Shown: positions 40,809 through 46,139 of the stretch, in pieces
How positions within the stretch are numbered: the first letter of the stretch is position 1
Layout: each line of letters starts with the position of its first letter
Assembly (NCBI RefSeq): GCF_003347595.2
Contig: NZ_QCZK02000048.1
Coordinates: forward strand, 1 to 46,139
Source of the DNA: Botryobacter ruber
GTDB lineage: Bacteria > Bacteroidota > Bacteroidia > Cytophagales > Hymenobacteraceae
Direction: 5' to 3'
Length of the DNA stretch: 46,139 nt
The notes under the pieces: model-generated
The model's database searches: none
Told to the model about the DNA's origin: nothing
The model's input: only the letters and a program-made list of their open reading frames with translations
Position numbers and translations under genes: made by a program

Positions 40809-42143
40809 ATGAAATCAATCCTCATAAAGAACGCGCAACTTGTTAACGAGAATACAGTTACCACAGCCGATGTGCTGGTACAGGACGGACGCATTGCGCA
40901 GATTGCCCAAAACATAACAGCCACGGCTGACGAAACCATAGACGCCACAGGCCTGCACCTGCTGCCTGGCGTGATCGACGACCAGGTACACTTCCGGGAG
41001 CCGGGGCTGACGCACAAAGGAACGATTGGTTCTGAAGCAAAGGCTGCGGTGGCTGGTGGCGTAACCTCTTTTATGGAGATGCCCAACACCGTGCCCAATG
41101 CCGTAACGCAGGACCTGCTGGAGGATAAGTTCGATATTGCCGCCGAAACCTCGCTGGCCAACTACTCCTTCTTTATGGGCGCTACCAACGATAACCTGGC
41201 GGAGGTGCTGCTCACCAACCCGAATACCGTGTGTGGCATCAAGATCTTTATGGGTTCCTCTACGGGCAATATGCTCGTAGATAATGTGGAAACACTGGAG
41301 GAGATTTTCGCCAAAGCCAGGTTGCCGATTGCCGTGCACTGCGAAGACGAGCAGACTATCCGCGACAACATGGCTTTTTATGAAGAGAAGTATGGCGAAG
41401 ACATTCCTGTAAAATGCCATCCGGAAATCAGGAACGAGACTGCCTGTTTTAAATCGTCGTACACGGCTGTAAAGTTGGCCGAGAAGCACAACACGCGCCT
41501 CCACATCCTGCACATCTCCACCGAAGAAGAGCTGTCGCTGTTCCGCAACGATATTCCGCTGCAGGAGAAAAGAATAACTGCCGAAGTGTGTGTGCACCAC
41601 CTGTGGTTCGATAAAGAAGATTACGACACGCTGGGTACCCAGATTAAATGTAACCCCGCCATTAAAGAGGCGCGCCACAAGAAAGGGCTGCTGGAGGGGC
41701 TGCTGGACGACAGGCTCGACATCATCGCCACCGACCATGCCCCCCACACCTGGGAAGAGAAACAGGCGAAGTATAAAAAAGCGCCATCCGGGGTGCCGCT
41801 GGTACAGCACTCGCTGCAAACCATGCTGGAATTTGTGCAGCAGGGCAAGCTGCCACTGGAGAAAATGGTGGAGAAAATGAGCCATGCGCCAGCTATATTG
41901 TTTAACATCCGGGAGCGCGGCTACATCCGGGAAGGCTACTGGGCCGATTTGGTGCTGGTAGACCTGAACAAGCCCTACACCGTGAGCAAAGACAACATCT
42001 ACTACCACTGCGGCTGGTCGCCTTTCGAGGGCTACACCTTCGGTAGCACCATTACCCACACCATCGTATCCGGGCACCTGGCCTTTGCCAACGGCAGCTT
42101 CGACGAGAGCAAAAAAGGAGTGCGGATGCTGTTTGACAGGTAG
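40809..42143 (+). CDS. pyrC: Dihydroorotase (Bacteroidota type)
   Basis: A 444-residue amidohydrolase that closes carbamoyl aspartate to dihydroorotate in pyrimidine synthesis. The metal-site string is GVIDDQVHFREPGLTHKGTI, so the usual D-x-H-x-H reads D57/58-Q59-V-H61, with Gln in place of the first His. The carboxylated Lys is Lys145 (CGIKIFMGSST). Further ligands lie in AVHCEDEQT, LHILHIS and the Asp of IIATDHAPHTWEEKQ. The substrate Arg63 is present. The Gln form is, to my knowledge, frequent in this phylum, so activity is likely. The gene stands alone after a dispersed repeat. Confidence 0.93.
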   Translation: MKSILIKNAQLVNENTVTTADVLVQDGRIAQIAQNITATADETIDATGLHLLPGVIDDQVHFREPGLTHKGTIGSEAKAAVAGGVTSFMEMPNTVPNAVTQDLLEDKFDIAAETSLANYSFFMGATNDNLAEVLLTNPNTVCGIKIFMGSSTGNMLVDNVETLEEIFAKARLPIAVHCEDEQTIRDNMAFYEEKYGEDIPVKCHPEIRNETACFKSSYTAVKLAEKHNTRLHILHISTEEELSLFRNDIPLQEKRITAEVCVHHLWFDKEDYDTLGTQIKCNPAIKEARHKKGLLEGLLDDRLDIIATDHAPHTWEEKQAKYKKAPSGVPLVQHSLQTMLEFVQQGKLPLEKMVEKMSHAPAILFNIRERGYIREGYWADLVLVDLNKPYTVSKDNIYYHCGWSPFEGYTFGSTITHTIVSGHLAFANGSFDESKKGVRMLFDR

Positions 42144-42203
42144 GCGGAAATATCAAGCAAGTTGTACGTGCTGATTTTGGTATTTTGTACGTATGTTATG
42201 TAT

Positions 42204-42458
42204 ATGGATACCAAACTTACTTTAAAGCTGGATAAGGATGTGATAGAGAAAGCGAAAGCTTATGCCTCTGCTCACAACCAGAGTTTGTCAAAGCTGATTG
42301 AAACTTACCTGCGGTCGTTAGTAGCAACGGAGCAAACCGATGACGATGAAATTCAGATTGCGCCGTTTGTGGAAAATTTAGCAACCGGCGTAAACATTCC
42401 TGTAGACCTTGATAACAAAAGTGAGTACGCAAAACATCTGGCCAAAAAACATAAGTGA
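42204..42458 (+). CDS. DUF6364/RHH-like small antitoxin-type protein, orphan
   Basis: An 84-residue protein. The start MDTKLTLKLDKDVIEKAKAY followed by SLSKLIETYLRSL has the strand-helix-helix layout of ribbon-helix-helix DNA-binding proteins, as in DUF6364 antitoxins. The tail is acidic (TDDDEIQIAPF). Such genes normally overlap a PIN-domain toxin downstream. Here the next bases (GTGAAGAATGCCTTAAAG, then stop) give no toxin. It is therefore an orphan or the remnant of a pair. ATG 42204 is chosen as the start because the longer N-terminus is hydrophobic and unlike the family. Confidence 0.75.
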   Translation: MDTKLTLKLDKDVIEKAKAYASAHNQSLSKLIETYLRSLVATEQTDDDEIQIAPFVENLATGVNIPVDLDNKSEYAKHLAKKHK

Positions 42459-42572
42459 AGAATGCCTTAAAGAATTAAGTCTTGGACGTAAAATAATCAG
42501 CCTGATTAGCAGAGAGTTCTGTTTTTGAAGCTGCAGCTGAAGCAAAATTTTACATTTTTTGCGCCTGTCGTA

Positions 42573-42602
42573 TTGCAAATCACAAATTCAGGCGTATATT
42601 TG
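42573..42602 (+). promoter_or_regulatory. Complete Bacteroidota promoter for tRNA-His
   Basis: TTG at 42573-42575 and TATATTTG at 42595-42602 are separated by 19 nt, matching the -33/-7 consensus arrangement. The tRNA starts 15 nt downstream. Confidence 0.75.
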
Positions 42603-42616
42603 CAATCTCAAACACG

Positions 42617-42693
42617 GTGGTTGTAGCTCAGTCGGTTAGAGCACCAGATTGTGATTCTGGGGGTCGTGGGTTCGAGCCCCATCTTCCACCCCA
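42617..42693 (+). tRNA. tRNA-His (GTG)
   Basis: The cloverleaf can be drawn by hand. The acceptor is GTGGTTG/CTTCCAC, the D arm is GCTC..GAGC, and the anticodon stem is CCAGA/TCTGG with loop TTGTGAT (anticodon GTG at 42651-42653). The T arm is GTGGG/CCCAT with loop TTCGAGC. A G at 42616 can act as G-1 opposite C73, the histidine identity pair. CCA is encoded at 42691-42693. Two U-U mismatches are seen in the acceptor stem (positions 5-68 and 6-67). Confidence 0.96.
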
Positions 42694-42728
42694 AGCCCTT
42701 GAAGCTTCAAAACTTCAAGGGCTTTTTT
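42693..42728 (+). terminator. Terminator of tRNA-His
   Basis: AAGCCCTTGAAG (42693-42704) pairs perfectly with CTTCAAGGGCTT (42713-42724), followed by TTTT. The stem begins at the final A of the tRNA's CCA. Confidence 0.88.
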
Positions 42729-42756
42729 ATTTTATTGTTAAATTGCCACATCGTTT

Positions 42757-42784
42757 GTCAGAATCAGGATTTACAGAATTTTAG
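42757..42784 (+). repeat. Dispersed GTCTGAATCAGGATT repeat, copy A
   Basis: GTCAGAATCAGGATTTAC then AGAATTTTAG. It is 27/28 identical to 45779-45806. Confidence 0.8.
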
Positions 42785-42791
42785 CATAACC

Positions 42792-42823
42792 AGGAGCAGA
42801 GGCAATGGTGGCAGGAGCAGAAA
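42792..42823 (+). repeat. Dispersed repeat copy 9
   Basis: AGGAGCAGAGGCAATGGTG then GCAGGAGCAGAAA, between tRNA-His and the PfkB kinase gene. Confidence 0.8.
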
Positions 42824-42840
42824 TGTTTTTCTGTTATTAT

Positions 42841-42873
42841 TTATAGGGTTGAAAGTTTTGAACCCCTACAAAT
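42841..42873 (-). repeat. Dispersed TTGTAGGGGTTGAAA repeat, copy B
   Basis: It is inverted relative to 23065-23097, with one mismatch in 33 nt. It is followed to 42941 by CTAACTCTCTAAACTCC-type tracts, the complement of those beside copy A, and ends directly at the PfkB start. Confidence 0.85.
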
Positions 42874-42943
42874 CCAACCTCTTTCCCTTTCTGACTTTCT
42901 AACTCCTAAACTCTCTAACTCTAAAACTCTTAAACTTTAAAAG

Positions 42944-43864
42944 ATGAGCTTACTCGTAGTCGGATCTATGGCGTTTGATGCGCTGGAAACACCTTTCGGA
43001 AAAACAGATAAGATAATTGGTGGAGCTGCTACCTATGCTGCTTTGTCGGCGTCTTATTTTGTAAACCCGGTAAATGTGGTATCGGTTGTTGGGGGCGACT
43101 TCGACCAGGAGCACATCCGGCTCATGCACCAGCGGGGCATCGATACCGAGGGGGTACAGGTAAAGGAGAACGAGAAGTCGTTTTTCTGGTCGGGCCGCTA
43201 CTTCAACGATATGAACAGCCGCGAAACGCTGGTAACCGAACTGAACGTGCTGGCCGATTTCGACCCGGTAGTGCCTGAGAGCTACCAGAACTGCGAAATC
43301 CTGATGCTGGGCAACCTGGCACCGCAGGTACAGCGCACGGTAATAGAGCGCCTGAACAAGCGCCCGAAGCTCATCATCATGGACACCATGAATTTCTGGA
43401 TGGACATTGCGCTGGAAGAGCTGAAGCAGACTATTGGCCTGGTAGATGTGCTGTCCATTAACGATGAAGAGGCGCGGCAGCTGAGCGGCGAGTATTCGCT
43501 GGTGAAGGCGGCCAAAAAAATAATGGCACTGGGTTCGAAGTTTTTGATCATTAAAAAAGGAGAACACGGCGCGTTGCTTTTCAACGAAGAAAAAGTGTTT
43601 TTTGCCCCGGCCCTTCCGCTGGAAGAAGTGTTTGACCCAACCGGAGCCGGCGATACATTTGCGGGTGGTTTTGCAGGCTACCTGGCCAGAACCGGCGATG
43701 TAAGTTTTGATAATATGAAGCGCGCTGTGATCAATGGGTCGGCACTGGCCTCGTTCTGTGTAGAGAAGTTTGGAACCGAGCGCATCATCAACCTGAGCAG
43801 CAGCGAAATTGAAGCGCGTGTGCAGCAGTTTGTAAACCTGGTAGCCTTCGATACTGTACTTTAA
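42944..43864 (+). CDS. PfkB-family carbohydrate kinase
   Basis: A 306-residue ribokinase-like sugar or nucleoside kinase. The N-terminal GSMAFDALETPFGKTDKIIG and GGAATYAALSASYF form the substrate side. Signature 2, DPTGAGDTFAGG (231-242), carries the anion hole and the catalytic Asp237. INDEEARQLSGE and IIKKGEHGALL are also typical. The substrate is not evident. This subgroup, with VGSMAFD followed by a conserved MDTMNFW segment, is found in many phyla near nucleotide-related genes. The leader is low-complexity repeat DNA running up to the ATG. A hairpin follows at 43900-43923. Confidence 0.93.
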   Translation: MSLLVVGSMAFDALETPFGKTDKIIGGAATYAALSASYFVNPVNVVSVVGGDFDQEHIRLMHQRGIDTEGVQVKENEKSFFWSGRYFNDMNSRETLVTELNVLADFDPVVPESYQNCEILMLGNLAPQVQRTVIERLNKRPKLIIMDTMNFWMDIALEELKQTIGLVDVLSINDEEARQLSGEYSLVKAAKKIMALGSKFLIIKKGEHGALLFNEEKVFFAPALPLEEVFDPTGAGDTFAGGFAGYLARTGDVSFDNMKRAVINGSALASFCVEKFGTERIINLSSSEIEARVQQFVNLVAFDTVL

Positions 43865-43899
43865 TAGCTGCTTTTGCCGCATCAGCCTGTCAGGCAGTT

Positions 43900-43923
43900 A
43901 AAGGGAAGCTTCGGTTTCCCTTT
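43900..43923 (+). terminator. Terminator of the PfkB kinase gene
   Basis: AAAGGGAA (43900-43907) pairs with TTCCCTTT (43916-43923) across GCTTCGGT, followed by TCTTGTTTT. Confidence 0.7.
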
Positions 43924-44010
43924 TCTTGTTTTACAGCACTGTCGGCAACAAAAGTGTAACAAAGTACGGGTGTGTGCGGTAAAACTAGTATAACTAATGA
44001 AGAGAAGGAC

Positions 44011-44211
44011 ATGAGCTTAAAAAATGAAAATAAAAAGAACCTGGACGAGTTGAAGAAGAATAATCCGAACGCAAAGGATACCAATAAGCCGATGGGTAAC
44101 ATCGAGCACAGCCCGAACAGGAATGCACTAAACGCAGACGATACGAAAGTGCAGAACCCGAACCGTAACCTTGCGAAAGGTGGTAACAATACACCATTAA
44201 ATAAGAAATAA
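44011..44211 (+). CDS. Small Asn/Lys-rich hydrophilic protein, unknown
   Basis: A 66-residue protein with no hydrophobic segment, very rich in Asn and Lys (KNENKKNLDELKKNNPNAKD, NIEHSPNRNALNADDTKVQN). AGAGAAGGAC precedes ATG 44011 and a terminator follows, so it is a real short transcription unit. The family is not recognised. Composition suggests an intrinsically disordered protein; a stress or nucleic-acid-related role would be a guess. Confidence 0.75.
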   Translation: MSLKNENKKNLDELKKNNPNAKDTNKPMGNIEHSPNRNALNADDTKVQNPNRNLAKGGNNTPLNKK

Positions 44212-44234
44212 CCACCTACACATGATATATGAAA

Positions 44235-44266
44235 AGAGGAAAGCCTGTAAGCCTTCCTCTTTTTTT
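44235..44266 (+). terminator. Terminator of the small Asn-rich gene
   Basis: AGAGGAAAGC (44235-44244) pairs with GCCTTCCTCT (44251-44260), with one mismatch, followed by a T7 run. Confidence 0.82.
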
Positions 44267-44359
44267 GTGCCTTTTTGCTGCCATTATGCCTGCTTTTGGG
44301 GCTTTTCTTGCAACAATGCCGTAGATATTTGATAATTTACGCGCTTCTCAACCTCTTTT

Positions 44360-45595
44360 ATGCAAGAAGCTGATATTTGTATTGTAGGAGCCGGTCCGGG
44401 AGGGGCAACCGCAGCGCTTCACCTTGCCCACAAAGGCATTCCTTCTGTTTTAGTTGATAAAGCTGTTTTTCCCCGTGATAAAATTTGTGGTGATGCCCTC
44501 AGTGGCAAGGTGGTAAATGAGCTGAAGCGTATAGCGCCCGAGCTGCCCCAACTGCTGAGCCAGGAGCCGCACCAGTTGCCCTCGTGGGGTATTCATTTTA
44601 TTTCGCCGGGCGGCCATAAGCTCAGCGTACCGTTTAAAAGCAACTACAACACCACCCGCGACACCCCCTCCGGCTACATCGTCAAGCGCATCCATTACGA
44701 CAATTTTCTGGCAGAAGAAGTAAAAAAACGTCCCGAGATCACGTTGCTGGAAGGAGTGGATATCGCCTCTTACCAGAAGCAGGAAAACAGGTTTGTACTC
44801 TCTGATAAAAGCGGAAAGGTGCAGATCAGCTCCCGCTTGCTGCTGGCGGCTAACGGAGCACACTCCGCCTTTGCCCGGCATTCGGCAGGTATAAAACAGG
44901 AGCCGGAGCACTACTGTGCCGGGCTGCGCGCCTACTATAAAAATGTGGCGGGGCTCGATAAAGACGGGTTTATTGAGCTGCACTTCCTCAAAGACTTCCT
45001 GCCGGGTTACTTCTGGATATTCCCGCTGTCAAATGGCTATGCCAATGTGGGCGTAGGCATGCTGAGCAGCGTGGTAAGCAAAAAGAAGCTTAACCTGAAG
45101 CAGGAGATGCTCCGCATCATCAACACCCATCCTGAATTCAAAGCCCGCTTTGCCAACGCAGAACTACAGGGCAACATCAGTGGCTACGGCCTGCCCTTGG
45201 GCAGCAAGCGCAGAATCATCTCCGGCGATAACTACATGCTGCTGGGCGATGCTGCTTCCTTGATAGATCCGTTTACCGGCGAAGGCATCAGCAATGCCAT
45301 GATCAGCGGGCGCTGGGCTGCAGAACAGGCGGCGCAGTGCCTGGCGCAGAACGATTTCTCTGCCAGCTTTATGCAAGGCTACGACAAAGCCGTGTACAAC
45401 CGCCTCTGGAAAGAACTGAAGCTAAGCCGCCAGATGCAGCGCCTCCTCAACTACCCCTGGCTTTTCGACCAGGTAGCCAGCAAAGCCACCAAAAACAAAG
45501 CCTTAGCCGAAACCATCTCCTGCATGTTCAACGACCTGGACCTCCGCGAAAAACTAAAACAACCCTCGTTTTACCTGAAGCTGCTGTTTAATTAG
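44360..45595 (+). CDS. Geranylgeranyl-reductase-family FAD oxidoreductase
   Basis: A 411-residue flavoprotein. The FAD Rossmann motif is CIVGAGPGGATAALHLA (GxGxxG at 10-15). The family motif is DKAVFPRDKICGDALSGK, and the second FAD motif is LLGDAASLIDPFTGEGISNA. PhyB/GGR-type enzymes reduce isoprenoid double bonds (menaquinone or lipid side chains) or hydroxylate small molecules. Length fits the family. The substrate cannot be deduced. It stands alone, with no TAnnTTTG element at a good distance. Confidence 0.92.
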   Translation: MQEADICIVGAGPGGATAALHLAHKGIPSVLVDKAVFPRDKICGDALSGKVVNELKRIAPELPQLLSQEPHQLPSWGIHFISPGGHKLSVPFKSNYNTTRDTPSGYIVKRIHYDNFLAEEVKKRPEITLLEGVDIASYQKQENRFVLSDKSGKVQISSRLLLAANGAHSAFARHSAGIKQEPEHYCAGLRAYYKNVAGLDKDGFIELHFLKDFLPGYFWIFPLSNGYANVGVGMLSSVVSKKKLNLKQEMLRIINTHPEFKARFANAELQGNISGYGLPLGSKRRIISGDNYMLLGDAASLIDPFTGEGISNAMISGRWAAEQAAQCLAQNDFSASFMQGYDKAVYNRLWKELKLSRQMQRLLNYPWLFDQVASKATKNKALAETISCMFNDLDLREKLKQPSFYLKLLFN

Positions 45596-45703
45596 TTATT
45601 CGTTATTGGTTATTAGTTATTGGGGAGATTATGAAGGCGTGAATTGTGATCGTAGGGGTACCCTTCACGGGTACCCAATCGTTTGTAAGGGGTTTGAAAA
45701 ATG

Positions 45704-45733
45704 TTCTGCCCCAGCCACAACTGCCTCTGCTGG
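45704..45733 (-). repeat. Dispersed repeat copy 10 (inverted)
   Basis: On the minus strand it reads CCAGCAGAGGCAGTTGTG then GCTGGGGCAGAA. It faces copy 11 about 120 nt away. Confidence 0.8.
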
Positions 45734-45778
45734 TTTGCCTGAACCGTTGATGGTAGTGATGAAATGATTTTTGTGATT

Positions 45779-45821
45779 GTCTGAATCAGGATTTACAGAA
45801 TTTTAGGATTTTCAGGATTGG
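45779..45821 (+). repeat. Dispersed GTCTGAATCAGGATT repeat, copy B
   Basis: GTCTGAATCAGGATTTACAG then AATTTTAGGATTTTCAGG and ATTGG. It is nearly identical to 42757-42784 over its first 28 nt. Confidence 0.8.
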
Positions 45822-45853
45822 CACTATCTCGTTTCCACCTACCTGGTATAGCT

Positions 45854-45885
45854 GAGGCAGAGGCTATGGAGGCAGGTGCAGTAAA
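45854..45885 (+). repeat. Dispersed repeat copy 11
   Basis: GAGGCAGAGGCTATGGAGG then CAGGTGCAGTAAA. It is diverged but recognisable over its full length. Confidence 0.78.
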
Positions 45886-46030
45886 CCTGAGAAGCTGTTT
45901 CGAGTGAAGCAGGTTAATGCAATCTGGTAGAAAGTACCTTCCGTTTTATAACCTCTTTTAGCAGGCGTTTCTGCAGCTTGCCCACAAGGTACTGTCTTAA
46001 AAGTCAAGTTTTTTTATAGGATAATTTTGT

Positions 46031-46038
46031 TATCTTTG
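46031..46038 (+). promoter_or_regulatory. -7 promoter element of the candidate small RNA
   Basis: TATCTTTG matches TAnnTTTG exactly. The preceding 30 nt are AT-rich, but a clear TTTG at -33 is missing. Confidence 0.6.
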
Positions 46039-46043
46039 TCTTA

Positions 46044-46119
46044 CCCAAAAGAGAGCTCCCAGCCGAAAGGTCACGGATGTTCATCTTGTGTAGCCCCGCT
46101 AGCCGGGGCTACTTTTTTA
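46044..46119 (+). ncRNA. Candidate structured small RNA or terminated leader
   Basis: This is a short unit of about 75 nt with no long reading frame. After the -7 element comes the palindrome GAGCTC, then CC-GAAA-GG. The next stem is CAC-GGATG-TT-CATC-TT-GTG. A classical terminator follows: GTAGCCCCG (46090-46098) / CGGGGCTAC (46104-46112) and T6. Promoter, compact stems and terminator at this spacing suggest an independent small RNA, or an attenuated leader of a gene beyond the right edge. It matches no riboswitch I can recognise by eye. Confidence 0.6.
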
Positions 46120-46139
46120 TGCTGCTGCGCAGCAACCCA

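Larger units (their letters stand above)
45596..46030. other. Gene-free repeat cluster
   Basis: It contains a GTTATTGGTTATTA-type tract (about 45591-45625). It also contains a GGGTACCC-TTCAC-GGGTACCC hairpin (45656-45676), two dispersed-repeat copies and one GTCTGAATCAGG element, listed separately. No gene is supported. Confidence 0.75.

Noticed and set aside
40815..42077. 420-codon minus-strand frame over pyrC
   Set aside because: Shadow frame of a clear dihydroorotase gene.

Overview
The window looks like chromosomal DNA from a Bacteroidota member, most plausibly a Cytophagales/Hymenobacteraceae (Pontibacter-like) organism. This rests on Bacteroidota-type promoters (TAnnTTTG at several gene starts), two proteins with type IX secretion C-terminal sorting domains, lipoproteins with short lipobox signals, weak Shine-Dalgarno use, and gene families typical of the group. 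No rRNA genes are present, so the genus is an inference.

Layout. 1-283: the 3' end of an IS256-type transposase, its hairpin and probable terminal repeat, then an older terminator. 355-2416: alpha/beta hydrolase and MFS permease, overlapping. 2455-4040: small lipoprotein, LysM protein, ndk. 4267-6894: nrnA and two FKBP isomerase lipoproteins, reading as one operon. 7191-8417: a serpin lipoprotein. 8452-9304: a decayed RAYT (REP-associated transposase) bracketed by its repeats. 9398-12772: mfd. 12879-15987: five-PAS histidine kinase with a single-domain response regulator. 16183-17772: two very charged, low-complexity proteins. 17809-22999: small beta-barrel-like protein, FeS-type uracil-DNA glycosylase, methionine aminotransferase, a seven-repeat T9SS protein, and an omega-amidase-like nitrilase. 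23328-26029: T9SS FG-GAP protein coupled to a small unknown gene. 26182-29438: murF, then rfbC and a glycosyltransferase on the other strand. 29758-33914: hflX, sixA-like phosphatase, ppk1. 34038-39008: outer-membrane protein and a giant metallophosphoesterase/beta-barrel fusion. 39452-40666: HD phosphohydrolase fused to a Pycsar-type membrane effector domain. 40809-45595: pyrC, orphan antitoxin-like gene, tRNA-His, PfkB kinase, small Asn-rich protein, and a geranylgeranyl-reductase-type flavoprotein. 46031-46119: a candidate small RNA with promoter and terminator.

Most of the window is housekeeping. The intergenic DNA is the unusual part. A roughly 34-nt element (core GCAGCAGAGGCTGTGGTGG, then CAGGTGCAGCAGA) occurs eleven times in 46 kb. 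All copies are outside genes, mostly just downstream of a stop codon, and two are paired as near-perfect hairpins. It shares its two end motifs with the repeats that flank the RAYT, which suggests a REP/BIME-like population. Two other dispersed families also occur: a TTGTAGGGGTTGAAA element with GAGTTAGAGAG tracts, and a GTCTGAATCAGGATTTACAG element. The protein-level highlights are the HD-PycTM fusion with no cyclase beside it, the 1274-residue phosphoesterase-barrel fusion near polyphosphate genes, the lipoprotein serpin, and the T9SS repeat protein lying between an aminotransferase and its likely omega-amidase partner.
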